Shown one piece after another: positions 13,301-24,018 of a stretch of 64,000 bases of DNA (its first letter is position 1; the number at the start of each line of letters is the position of its first letter). Below the pieces are notes generated by a model that saw only the letters and a list, made by a program, of their open reading frames with translations, had not been told where the DNA came from and made no database searches. The position numbers and the translations under genes are program-made. The DNA lies in contig JADWOT020000006.1 of the NCBI GenBank assembly GCA_036345935.2, forward strand, positions 4,591,543-4,655,542, read 5' to 3'. The stretch comes from Taenia hydatigena (Eukaryota; Platyhelminthes; Cestoda; Cyclophyllidea; Taeniidae).

Positions 13301-16300
13301 CCTTACATAATGGCATCTACTAGCGACCACTTTGCCAAATATCACACGAAATATTTCCTTGATTCCAACTGGAAGCTACCGGTAGTTGCCCAGTACTGGT
13401 TCTTCAAAGTGAAACTCCCTCTGTTGGTTGAATTTCATCCCAACACCTGCGTAATTTTTTGAGCACCCAAGAAGAGCTCGGAGTTCTGATTTGTTCCTTG
13501 CTACTATGCTTTCCTGAGCTGTGCATCATAAGCGGTCATTTCTAGGCTGACGGTTCGTTTTAATTAAAACCGTTTTGTTATTACTGAGATGAATGTAAAT
13601 GACCTTTTTTGCCGCTTAGGATAATGAATAACCGACCGCCCTTGCCTGATGACTTATTGTTGATATTGTTTAAAGGGAGGGAGACTAGTGGCACGTTAAA
13701 TTATCTCATAGTTAGGTAGATATTGGTGTTTTCTCTGTACGCCATTTTCGCGACATCTTGTCTCGTATCTCGTGGAATTAAATCAACTTCCGGTGCCTAG
13801 GCTGTCGTATTTTCTGTAAATTTATATTTGAAACCACAGGTCTAATTTCACATTTACCAATTAACCTCTTGCAGGTGGATTGGTGTCTGACATCATTGCC
13901 TTACTTCGGCTCATAATCGTTTGTTCGCCTTTTCTTTAAAAGCTGTCGTAGGAACTGGGATGATTGAGGTATTGTTCCTCATCACCACATCTTGATTCAC
14001 GTATTTTGACTCAAGTCTATAACTGGCTTGAGTCTCTAACCCATTTTTGATCTGCTGGAAGTCGCTTCTACCATGTTATCACATTTCACAGCATGTTACA
14101 AAGTACACATTCCTTTCCTTTTGGGCGTTGCAGGTGTTAGTACAGCCATGCCAGCGGTTGGACTTTCTCAAGGAGGCGAGCATCATGATGCGTCTCTCAC
14201 ACGAGAATATCATCACCATTTACGGGGTGTGCGAGAACAAACGCCTCATGATGATCCTCGAATTGGCCGAGTTGGGTAGCCTCCTGGACTTCATGCTCGA
14301 CTACCCGGAACGCTGCCAATTGCCTGAACTCTATAACTGGGCCATGCAGGTGCGTCTCATCTCAGCTTTTATTCCAATTATTTACTCTATTTAACCCTTT
14401 ACTGGTCTGATTGTTTACCAATGGTACGGGCAGGGTTTCGTTTTATTGTCACTTGCGTCTTTTTCATGATTAGAGGCAGTTAACTTCATCTGCTTCACCT
14501 AGGAATAGGGCACTTAACCACTTTTGTTCCCCCACAACCGTCACAAAATGCTCATTTGATTCTGTGCTATTTTCAACTGCTTTGTATACACCATTGCTCT
14601 TGCACTACTTGGTAAGCAATCTCTCTCCAACTAAGTCATCAACTTTGGGAATATATTCAGAATTGTTACTCCATACTTTAATTTCTCATATCAGATAAAT
14701 GGTTGTTGACCACGTAACGAATACAGGTTTGTCATTTAGCTTCCCCTTGAATGTGAAATTCCCTCATTTTTAATCATTTGCTGAGCTTGACTATCCGTTT
14801 CAAAGTTTTTACTTGTATTGGTAGCCACAAACCATAGCTTCCAACTCCGCCTTTTTTTCACTTAGGCTAAATGTTTCTTAATAACATAAATCCGAAGTTA
14901 TCAGTTTTACCACGAGAGTTGCAAATGCACGACAGCTTGGTTTTCTCGTCTGAGCTCGAAATGACATTTGCGTGACATGTGCCACTTGTCAAGTTGTGGC
15001 AATTGGTTGCAAGAAACCCTCCTACACACAAATTGGTTGGGCTTTGGGGAATTAAGACTAAATGTATGTTTTGGATGTTTGAAAAGCAGTTGTATTTGCC
15101 AAGGAAAATGATTATGAAACTGATGTCATTTTGGAACAAGGCAACATGGGGATTGTGGTGCTGGATTTCTCTCACTCCCTGCTAGCAAATGTGCTAATTG
15201 CGCACCTACAACTTAAGGTGTGTTCAGTGATGAATGTGATTTAAGATGTTGAATCCATTCTAACCTAAAACCTGGGGACTATCATGAGATTCTTCTAGAG
15301 CTGCGACGAAAATACTCTTTTGGATAAAAACAATACTTGGGTTTGCTAACATTTGCTTGTTAACGCTTGATGCGGGTACATTTAATGCTTTTCTGCCTCT
15401 GTCTCCCCTCACAATGTTTTACTTTGTAACTTGTTGTTTGGCATAGTGAGAAGCAGTTTGTTCCATCTAGACCCTTAATCCACTTTGAAATTCTCTTATC
15501 TACACATCCCTTTGGGTATTTGAGTGCAGGTTGAGTTTTGTGCACTCCTACTCTTTCACCTCGTGCTTTCCCAAAGCTGACTTCACAATGGATGCTAGCT
15601 TTATCGCATCCTCCATACAGAAAAATGAAATGCCTTTCTACGTCTTATGACCTACTACAACAGTCACTAAGTGTATGTTCCGCTGCCTGCACTTAACATC
15701 CCTGTGATTTGCTCATCGACACATGGTGAAGGCATACTGACACCGTTCTCTGCTTCCTTGTCTCTTCCATCTTCTTGGTTAGGCACAGTTTGCTTCATCT
15801 CCACTACCGTTAGTACTTGAACAAACAAATCAAAGTTCTTCGTATTCTCCATTGGGATGCCGTAGTGTTTCCCTTTTGTGCTTTCTTTTCGGATATTTAT
15901 AGTTAGCGACCTCGTATTTCATCAGTCTCGGAGCAGGACTGCTCTCCACTATAGACGACGCACGTTCACCAGTCTCAGTGCCTATTTTCTGTTGGTGGTG
16001 CTCTCATCATAATTTTTGCCATGGAACCAGAGCAGATTGTAATTTCTGATTATGTTGGCTGTCACATTCAATTTAAGTTTATCAGTTTCTCAAGTATACA
16101 TCCTGCCATTTTGGAGTCTATCGAATGACTACGCCGATCATTGGGTATTGAATCGCACCTTGAGTTTTTTCCTCCACTATTCTCAGACCATGGTCACACA
16201 ACCAAAAAACGCCCTTCTCCTTGTTTTTGGTCTGCTACATCCCTCGATAAGTGCTTATCTTGCTGTAGTATTTGACCCTACGACGTGGTCATGACTTTCC

Positions 16301-18254
16301 TTATGCATTTTCACCCACTGCCTTGCTGCGTGCGCCTGTCTTTTCGCGGTGGAATGTAGTTTGCTTTGTTAAATTTTTAACTCATCCTCTCCCCTCAATC
16401 TCGTCAATAATGCACCATTATTAATTTGTGACACAAATTTGTGGTTGGGCTGATAGGTACAACCTCCATTCCCCTATCTTCTCTATACTTTTATTTTTAC
16501 AAAGGACATATTATTCCTCCTTTTTGCCAGCCACAATCCGGACATTGGTTAAATGCAGGATGCGCTCTTATTTTTTTTCAGTGAGGTATTTGTTTCTGCG
16601 TTCTCACTCATATTAACCCATATCAACTCCTATCTGCACTCCTTTAAAAAAATTCCTCAAAGAATAAATGCCTTTCTATCATCGGAGTCATCTTCTATTT
16701 ATTTTGATTCCAACAGGGTGCTGTTATTCTCTCTACTTTTCCTAATTTTGGAGTCAAGTACGACCTATTGTTGAACTTTCAATCGAAATGCAGGATGCCT
16801 CATTCAGTTGTTCTCAGGTTGTTAACTTACCTGGCTTTCCTACGCTCTCTTGCTCTACGAACTTCCAAACACTTTTGCTTCACTCGATAGTAATGACCAT
16901 GTCACCCTTTTTGTTCTCCCTCGCTCATTTTCCTGCTGCTCGCTTTTTATGCTCGAATGCAGAGTTTTCATTTGGTGTCGTTACTTGATATTTTTTTCAA
17001 ATTCTGCCAAACTTAAAAAAGCTGCCGGTTGGACTATTCGCCCTTAGGTCACATTGGCCCTTACGCACGGTAGCCACTATCCTCACCGCATAGTTTAGGA
17101 GCCTGTGAATACTGACATTTATAGGCTTTTTATTGGGGAATTTTTCATCAAAACTCAAAATGATTCCCTATAATCCCCACAAAATGATCCCCTAACTAGT
17201 CGTGATACTTGACTCGACTGTGGTTTACTTGTTGTTCTCTCATCACCGACCGTTTTCCGCTTTCCTGTCACCTGCATCCTTGTTCAAGCAACAACTGCGT
17301 AAGCGTGAACGAGAGCAATGCAATGGATCCTACACAATGTTCCTCGGCCCCACCCCATGTATGTGCAATGGTCTCATGTCTCGAGAAGTCGCCGTCTAAG
17401 GTGGCAGTAACATTGCTGTTCTGTGTAGTCACCTCATTTGATAGACACGCTTTCTACCTCTTGTTACTCCCACGCAATGTTGATCGAATCCCACTCAAGA
17501 AAACAATTTTATGAACACAAACAAACCACGTTTGTTCGCCAATTTATGCAGGCACATGTAGGGACAAATTTATGCTAGTCTAATGTTAACGCCTTCAAGC
17601 CTTGTGTTACCTGAATAGCATGCTTGAGAAATAGCGATAAACTATTTCTGACATATAGTTACTCCTTTTCGCTCTACTTTTGGTTAGATTGCAAGCGGCA
17701 TGAGTTATCTCGAGTCCGCGGGTTTCGTGCATCGTGATTTGGCCTGTCGTAACGTCCTCCTCGCCTCCCAGTCCTGTGCCAAGATCTCCGACTTTGGGCT
17801 CTCCCGCGCTGTGGGTGTGGAGTCGGACTACTACAAAGCTACTCAGCGCGGGAAGTGGCCAGTCAAGTGGTACGCCCCAGAGTCCATTTATTACAAGACC
17901 TTCAGCACAGCCAGCGATGTGTGGTCCTTCGGTGTGTGCCTGTGGGAGATGTTCTCGTTGGGTGAGCATCCCTATGCAGAGCAGGACAGCTTTGAGGTGT
18001 TGCGGCAGTTGGAGGAGGGGGTGCGGTTGCCGCGACCCCGATTGGCCAGTGACGAGGTCTATGGCGTGATGCTCGACTGCTGGGCCTATGCGCCGGAGGC
18101 TAGGCCAAAGTTTGCCCACCTCCTAGCCATATTCCGGCACCTGGCCACCAATGTGTACGAAAATGTGGCTGCACCGTCGCAACAAACCACAACTACCACC
18201 GCTGCTGCCGCTTCATCGAAGACCAATGGGGCAGCAGGGGGCGTGCATATGTAG
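966..18254 (+). CDS. Shark/HTK16-like non-receptor tyrosine kinase (5'-partial)
   Basis: Cytoplasmic protein tyrosine kinase related to the Syk family. In Shark-type kinases the order is SH2, ankyrin repeats, SH2, kinase, and they act downstream of phosphotyrosine-bearing membrane receptors. Six exons are visible, all joined in phase 0: 966-1310, 6026-6247, 9384-9707, 11643-11900, 14134-14349 and 17688-18254. They give 643 residues plus a TAG stop. Visible residues 1-115 are ankyrin repeats, 116-about 223 an SH2 domain with FLVR at 143-146, 224-345 a Ser/Gly/Ala/Pro-rich linker, and 346-615 the kinase. Kinase landmarks are the glycine loop GEGEFGEV at 358-365, Lys383 in VAVK, HRD at 470-472, DFG at 490-492 and an APE motif. 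The pairing of ankyrin repeats with SH2 and a Syk-like kinase (GKWPVKWYAPES) separates it from Src, Abl and Csk. The first SH2 and early ankyrin repeats are missing because the window begins inside the gene. Confidence 0.9.
1311..6025 (+). other. Kinase intron, 4715 nt
   Basis: Bounded by cag|gtaaat and cacag. It is T-rich on the sense strand. I see no exon, RNA gene or clear mobile element; short open frames such as 1877-2086 and 3834-4016 have no recognisable domain. Confidence 0.75.
6026..6247 (+). CDS. Kinase exon: C-terminal SH2, first part
   Basis: 74 codons between a cacag acceptor and a gtgcct donor. It encodes DWFHPSLSKGETE, which matches the opening W-[FY]-H-x-x-[IL]-[ST]-[RK] of SH2 domains. 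GAFLVRRSS follows, and its FLVR arginine binds phosphotyrosine. The exon ends inside the central sheet of the domain, and the next exon completes it. Confidence 0.88.
6248..9383 (+). other. Kinase intron, 3136 nt
   Basis: Bounded by aag|gtgcct and tgtag. It holds a GGCTG-rich patch at about 7325-7365 followed by a tRNA A-box-like string near 7428-7445, and a TAT/ATT microsatellite at 8848-8875. No exon was recognised. Confidence 0.72.
8848..8875. repeat. ATT-type microsatellite
   Basis: About nine copies of a TAT/ATT triplet with one interruption (ttactatt), inside a kinase intron. It is a simple sequence repeat with no visible coding role. Confidence 0.85.
9384..9707 (+). CDS. Kinase exon: end of SH2 and Ser-rich linker
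   Basis: 108 codons between a tgtag acceptor and a gtgagt donor. The first 30 or so residues (GPFHLSLEHFIEHYSRFADG) finish the SH2 fold. The remainder is a low-complexity linker rich in serine and glycine, encoded by a run of tcc/ctc triplets near 9510-9560. Tyrosines are scarce in the linker, unlike the Syk interdomain B linker. Confidence 0.82.
9708..11642 (+). other. Kinase intron, 1935 nt
   Basis: Bounded by gct|gtgagt and gcgtag. Open frames at 9995-10324, 10368-10700 and 10785-11006 have no domain and no conserved motif that I recognise. Confidence 0.7.
11643..11900 (+). CDS. Kinase exon: linker end and ATP-binding lobe
   Basis: 86 codons between a gcgtag acceptor and a gtgagt donor. 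About 45 residues of Ser/Ala/Gly/Pro-rich linker are followed by the start of the kinase N-lobe. That part has the glycine-rich loop LGEGEFGEVY, and the exon ends exactly at VAVK with the catalytic lysine. Confidence 0.9.
11901..14133 (+). other. Kinase intron, 2233 nt
   Basis: Bounded by aag|gtgagt and ttgcag, lying between the VAVK lysine and helix C. Nothing recognisable is inside. Confidence 0.75.
14134..14349 (+). CDS. Kinase exon: helix C and hinge
   Basis: 72 codons between a ttgcag acceptor and a gtgcgt donor. FLKEASIMMRLSHENI carries the helix-C glutamate that pairs with the catalytic lysine. MMILELAELGSL is the hinge region. The reading frame continues smoothly from VAVK upstream to IASGMSYLES downstream. 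Confidence 0.9.
14350..17687 (+). other. Kinase intron, 3338 nt
   Basis: Bounded by cag|gtgcgt and ggttag. It is strongly T-rich on the sense strand, for example around 16500-17000. No exon or RNA gene was recognised. Confidence 0.75.
17688..18254 (+). CDS. Kinase exon: catalytic C-lobe and C-terminus
   Basis: 188 codons plus TAG. It holds the catalytic loop HRDLACRN, DFGLSR, an activation segment with adjacent tyrosines (SDYYKATQRGKW), WYAPES, and DVWSFGVCLWEMFS. A short Thr/Ala/Ser-rich tail ends in GGVHM. An ATTAAA motif begins three bases after the stop. The AARN alanine is replaced by cysteine. Confidence 0.93.
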   Translation: MASGMSYLESAGFVHRDLACRNVLLASQSCAKISDFGLSRAVGVESDYYKATQRGKWPVKWYAPESIYYKTFSTASDVWSFGVCLWEMFSLGEHPYAEQDSFEVLRQLEEGVRLPRPRLASDEVYGVMLDCWAYAPEARPKFAHLLAIFRHLATNVYENVAAPSQQTTTTTAAAASSKTNGAAGGVHM

Positions 18255-18256
18255 AA

Positions 18257-18262
18257 ATTAAA
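18257..18262 (+). terminator. Candidate kinase poly(A) signal ATTAAA
   Basis: The common ATTAAA variant of the cleavage/polyadenylation signal, three bases downstream of the TAG. It would give an unusually short 3' UTR. No AATAAA was found on this strand before the convergent gene. Confidence 0.4.
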
Positions 18263-18599
18263 AAATGGAACTTGATCGACGCACACAGACGCTCCGCCTC
18301 TCTCTGTCCTTCTTCCACCACCGAGTGTATCTTTTGGATCTCCCTTTCTCCTCTCGCGGGGTTATTTTGATGACGTCGCTCCCGTGCATGTCTATGTACT
18401 ACTCGCCTCCTTAACTAACGCCGACAATCGAATATTTACTTCTACCGTTTATAATGACGACGGCACCGACGATGATGACAATAATACTCGCATAGTACAC
18501 TTATACTTTCAGTTCGACTTTTCAATACGATCGAGGTAGATGCGAGTGGCGAAGCCCTACTTTTGCATTTAAGTAGCAACTCGATGACGTGATAGAGAT

Positions 18600-18605
18600 T
18601 TTATT
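18600..18605 (-). terminator. Candidate RFC5 poly(A) signal AATAAA
   Basis: Reads AATAAA on the minus strand, 35 bases after the RFC5 TGA stop. Position and sequence fit a canonical cleavage signal. Confidence 0.6.
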
Positions 18606-18639
18606 TATACACTACACACTTGCGAAATCCAAATGCAAT

Positions 18640-20659
18640 TCAGGCCTCAAGCGCTTCAAGGGAGTCTCTTGCGTCTGCAAAGGCTGCACAAACGGCGCCG
18701 AGTTGCAATTTCTCCGAAGCACCATAAGACATACGATATTCCACATCAGAGAGCGTGGCTATCAGCTCGACTTTGATACTGTCTGGCATTTTTACTGAAG
18801 GGTACATACAAGAGGGTGGTGATTTTGATCCGGTATAAATGTGGGCGTAGGCGCCCAAAGTGATTAATTTAAACCTGCCTTGCATAATTAAAGGATGCAG
18901 CTCCGAAACGATGTCCTGAAGAGCAATGCCTTTCTCAATCTTCATTTCGATTATCTCTAGAAAATGCAACAAACACCCAACTAAGGGGAATGAAAGGTGG
19001 GGACGACGAGGTCACCAACATTCAAACTTCTTGCACAAGCAGAAGATTGGAGCTTACTTACAGTGTGATCTAAACATGTACAACGTTCAAAAGGTTTGGA
19101 TGATTATCTCAATGTACCAGTAGCATTGTGGAGTGGAGCTATGTGCACTTGCTAGACAGAATTTAATGTATGAAAGAAAGGCCCCGTAACAAACTATCCT
19201 TTAACTTGAAACACTTTTGACAGCCGATACTAATGGCCCATTAATGACGGCCGCGAAGCCAAGTAGAGCGCTAAAAGCACCTGTAGGGGAGGAATACAAT
19301 GCCAAAACGCACTCTTGAAAGCCACAGAAAGCGGTTCATTGAGGCACCATTGGAGGAGGGTTCGCATTTCCCTTGGGGTTGGGTATCCAGTGCAAGCGTA
19401 GACATTGGCCTCGTCAACCACTTGACTGGACAAGGAAGCACTCTTAAAGAGAGTAATACGAGCCATAGTGACATCGAACGTGTGACTCAGCACGTAAAAG
19501 TGACACGCATTTCGGGTTAAACGCCGAGTTTGGTAGTAACGGCAAAAACCAAGAATGACAAACAAATCAAGTGTCATCGCCTGAGGGATAATTAGCTGAG
19601 GATTTCGGTTAAAGTTAACGTCTCAAAAATGACTTTGTCGAAGAAAATGCGTCTTTTTAAGCGGAGGGGTGGGTACGCCTCCATCGTTTACCAGGACCGT
19701 TGCCCACCCGATTGACATAATTTGAGAGACTACATCAACAAACCTGCAACAAGTTGATGGCCACGCGCATATCACCGGAAGAGAAGCGGTGAATTGCAGC
19801 CTTTCCATCGTCGGTAATTTGAACACTGTAAGAGGGAAAAGCAATTAACGCAAACGCAACAGTAGGAACAAAACGAAAGAGGCTCATAAGCTGTAGCCAT
19901 AGGAATGCAATTATTACGCCCCAACAAGAACTTACTTCTCCTTTTTTGCTATTTCACCGAGGCGAGCTACCATGACAGATTTCTGTACAGGTGGAAAACG
20001 AAATCTGGTACATCTTGACTGAATAGCCTGAGTGATTTTCGAGAGGTAGTTGCAGATAAGGCAGAAGCGCGCATTCTCGGAAAACTTCTCAATAACTAAA
20101 TTCGTTAGTAACATAAAAAGAAAGAGCAAACAGGTTTACTTCGCCGCAAGGCATTTTGTGCATCTTTAGTCATTGCATCCGCTTCATCCAGAATGATAAG
20201 CTTAAACTTTCCACTAAAAGGACAAAATCAGGCGAGAAACAACATACGAAAATAACGTCTTCGTGCTAGCGAAAGTCAAAACCTGTTCACGAACAACTCC
20301 AATACCACGATCATCTGAAGCATTCAACTAAAAAGGCATACAATGATGATCCATTTGGAAATCACATACCTCAAGTACCATAGAGGAAAACTCCTTAGGT
20401 TCAAAAAGTTGCTTCGCAACAGCAAGTATAGTACTCGTTTTTCCCGTTCCAGGAGGTCCGTAAAACAAGAGGTGGGGCAATTTACCCTGGTTAAGAAATC
20501 TGCGAACTTTATCCAAATAACCAAAAAATATAGACATTACTTGTGTTTATTATTGCTTCATGACCCATTAAATCATTCAGTGATTCTGGCCTGTATTTCT
20601 CAATCCTAAACTAAACCATAAACGCATACGCCCAACTACCAAGGCAAGCCAGATGACAT
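18640..20659 (-). CDS. RFC5: Replication factor C subunit 5 (clamp loader AAA+ subunit)
   Basis: Small subunit of the nuclear clamp loader that places PCNA on primed DNA. It follows human RFC5, which is yeast Rfc3. Ten exons on the minus strand, in transcript order: 20659-20640, 20605-20541, 20506-20370, 20327-20248, 20213-20140, 20095-19936, 19825-19744, 19442-19313, 18956-18879 and 18794-18640. They give 326 residues against 340 in human. The start MSSGLPWIEKYRP matches the family N-terminus. Walker [10 protein letters not shown] is at 45-53 and Walker B LDEADA at 109-114. The SRC motif is QSRCTRF at 151-157, and the sensor-2 SGDMR spans 195-199. The C-terminal [14 protein letters not shown] favours subunit 5 over subunits 2 and 4. 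Intron lengths are 34, 34, 42, 34, 44, 110, 301, 356 and 84 nt. The last intron appears to use a GC donor. All key ATPase residues are intact. Confidence 0.94.
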
Positions 20660-23600
20660 CTTTGCCCCGTTTTCTACTAGAGTGCGATGAAACTTAATAG
20701 TTAAAACAATTTCACAAGGATGTCAAATTTTTATTGCGAATTTTAGCTTACGTTACTAATATTTGCTTTTATTGTGTAATTTTAACTGTTAGCTCATTAA
20801 AATTTCATGAGCTCATCTCGTTACGATGAACCGGGAATGATCGAGTGCGGAGCTGTGTATCACACACCAGGCGGATTGTTGGTGAGGTAGCTTTCATTAC
20901 TCTAATGAAACTTGCAATGTATTACAGAGGATGCATTCAATTTGCATAGTAGCATTAACTTGTCTTCTTGGTAGATGTTATTTCGGCAGTGTTTGTTAAA
21001 AATTTCATCTGCTTGATTACTGGTAGTCGCAGGTGTTCCACTTTGATATAGGAAATCTGCCTCACATCTTCCTGCAGTCAAAGCAATTACTTAGGGCCAT
21101 TGAATATCACAACTTCTGCGTTAAAAAGGGTACATTAATTTTATCCCTGTTCAATCGCCTGTGGCAGTTTTAAACAGTGAAACATCGGTTGGTGTTTAGA
21201 CTGTAGCCCTGTACGCAGAGATGGACTGTCTAAGGCTTATCTTCCTTCTGTGCATTTATTAGCAGAATTTTCCAGCAATCTATTTGAGGTACGGTTTCCT
21301 TCCCTTATTTGCCTACCGCCTTGCATATATCAAAGCATCGTTGCTGTCTTACAGAGCTAGAAAACCCTATATAAATTGAATTTTGGAATTCAAAACTATC
21401 TTTTTGATCAACGATAGATCATTTCGCGTAGACTTTGTTGCCAAGTCTGGCGAGTTAAGTAAAAAGTAGGATTCGGCTAAGGGTCAATTTTTTTCATGAG
21501 CTATACCTTGCCTACTTTTGAAGTTGCCCACCTTAACCAGAATACATCATTTTCACCTCTTTTACGGTGGAGAACACATAATTTTAATGCTTACTCCTTA
21601 TTCCAAGAATACCCTCAGCTTAGTTTGGAGTGCTACGACTGCTATGACGTAAGGCCTTTTGGAACTGTTACTGCTGTAAGGATGGCAGGTTAGGTAGGAA
21701 TTGAGTACGCCTAAGCAAAGTAAAGGCTACTAGCACTCTTTGTTTAGCATCTTCTCTCCCAGTCCCTCGTATAACTCTTAAAAAACTAAAACTGAGTGCC
21801 TTAGGTACCATGTGCACTCCACTTTTCGAACTGCAATGTAGACTTTTACCGTCGTAGATCATCGTACTAACGTTAAATAGAACATTGATCACGTCAAACA
21901 GCGTCCCATGATCCGTTTACGGCATTCGGTACTGTCTTAAATGTCTAACCACTGTAAGGACTACGATCTGTTGGAATAATACTGCTAAGTTTGCCATGAA
22001 CCAGGAAGTATAAGCACTTGATAGGGGTTTCTTCTATCATCAAAAACGACGAGTATACAGGACGTATTAAGTGGGAAGATCTCCAGGAGCTACTGACTAA
22101 ATGTGCAATCCTACTCTCGTGAGAAGGGGGGAGTAACTAACATGGGGCGTATAGTAAACGTAGATGAGATATGACCAGTATGGTAGCCAATCAGGCTAAT
22201 ACTACCTCATGGGGCGAAGTGGTTATCCATGCTAGTCCCAACTTCAAGGTACTGAGAAGTAAAAACGGTAAAAGGATAAAAAAGACAGTTTGTTCATTGA
22301 CAAGCGGGTTTTGTGAACTCCAGAAAATGTCTTCCAAATTGTGCAACCCAGTGGCTGCTTCCCAACGCCCTATTTAAAATCACACCAATCGGATTATGAA
22401 CGAAATATTGTCTAGTATACCTTGATGATATTATTGTCTTCAAAAGAGACATTTGAGAGCATAATGCCAATCTGAGACTCCTGTTGAACTTTTATGATTC
22501 GTAGGCTTAATCCCAAAACCAAAGTAAGTTGGTTTCATCAAGACTTGCCTAACTTCCAAAAATATGCTGTCTCGTCAAGACGAGAATGTAATCACGGCTG
22601 ACAGGACCAGCTCCAAAAATTAGGGACGCCACAGTAGTTCCCAAGACATGACGAGATACCACAGACCTTTTTGCAAAGATTCTACTAAGAATGCAAGCAT
22701 TAAGAACTTTAATGAGGAAAAGGAGTGTGACAAACATTTAGAGAACTTAAGCAACGAAGCCTGGGAACACAGAGAGAGACAGGTGGAAGCTGGCTTGTTG
22801 CGAACTATTCGCTACATTTTTAACGGTTTGACACGTTACATTACTTAATAACGAGGAAGATTGCAGAGAAGATGGATAATTAGGTGTACACCTAGCTATA
22901 AGCAATGGAAGCAGAGCGTTTGGTTACATGCTGGTACGAAGAATTGCAGCAGCACAATTTTAAAGCACAACAAAAAGGAAATACGGTTAACTATGCAGAG
23001 ACTTTGTCTTGCAGACCAGCCCCAAGGAAAAGAGAGGTGTTGCAATGGAAGGCATACACATGATCAAACCCAACAACCCTCTTTGGAGGCGTGTGTTCTT
23101 TGCGCACTTCTAGTCGTTGTCGCTCCCTTATTAGCGTCGATAGAAGAACTCTTTGACAGGAGTCTGTCCTCCCTGATTGATGAGCAGTTGAGCTAACGTG
23201 TTACAACATTCCCCCAACTCAGTGTTAGAGGCCTTACGGCAGTAAGGAAAAGGTTATGGGGTTGGTTGCACTAAATCCGAGGAATTCCCTGACATTAGTG
23301 ATAATATTAATGCTTGTATATATGATTTTATTAGTTCCTTTGGTTGTAACCACTAGTTGCTTTTCGCTCAAACTGTATAATCAATCAAGCAATTAGGGTT
23401 CTGCTAGAAATACAAAAATAATATGCTATTTAAAAATATATTGCAATGCTGCCTGCGTTAAAAAAATTAACAATCTCGGGATAGTTCTACACTTGTAGAA
23501 GCACCGACTATTTGCAATAAGGTTTATTATCTTCATTTTTGGCAGGAACGTTAAGTGAAATTAGTGCTTCTGGTAAAATCGTTATAGAACGTTCTTGTGG

Positions 23601-24018
23601 GAAAGCAAATTAACGGTCTTTAATTTCGTATAAGCCTTATTCCTTTTGTTTGATTATCAATAAGTCTATATCAATCTTGCATTCAAGTTGCGTTATTCGT
23701 GGTTATTGCTTGCATCGGCACCCTTAATAAAAGGTGATTATCAAGTGCACATCTGCCATTTGCAACAGTACTTGTAAATAACAATCTAAACAATAATTGG
23801 ATACCACTAAATTTGACTACCAAAGGACGACCCTTGATTTCGTGTAATTGTTTGTTAACTGCATATCACCTAACAACTAAAATGTTTATGTTATCGAGAT
23901 GCTTGTCGCAATTTTGAATGCTTTGTTTAGTGTGTCTGTCGTGTGAGTTCGGCTCTGCTTTGCTGTTCCGTATCCCAAAGTTTGAGTAAACAATCTAAGC
24001 TCTTCCATTTTGAATAAC
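20660..24018. other. Intergenic region between divergent RFC5 and USP genes
   Basis: About 3.36 kb that must hold both promoters. It is AT-rich, with no recognisable coding sequence, tRNA or CpG-rich block. Short open frames (22171-22377, 22648-22848, 22861-23196, 23886-24098 on the minus strand) show no family features. A 5' USP exon carrying a zinc finger could be hidden here, but I did not see a Cys/His pattern that fits. Confidence 0.65.

Larger units (their letters stand above)
18255..18639. other. Convergent intergenic spacer between kinase and RFC5
   Basis: 385 bases between the stop codons of two genes that converge. An ATTAAA signal on the plus strand (18257-18262) serves the kinase at best as a very short 3' UTR. 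An AATAAA on the minus strand (18605 down to 18600) lies 35 bases after the RFC5 stop and is a good candidate for its poly(A) signal. Confidence 0.7.

Noticed and set aside
17607..18119. 170-codon open frame on the minus strand
   Set aside because: It lies opposite the kinase catalytic exon, which has clear HRD, DFG and APE motifs on the plus strand.
20283..20327. Shorter RFC5 exon ending at GAACAG|gt
   Set aside because: Continuing to 20248 encodes [11 protein letters not shown], which matches the family and leaves a clean 34-nt intron.
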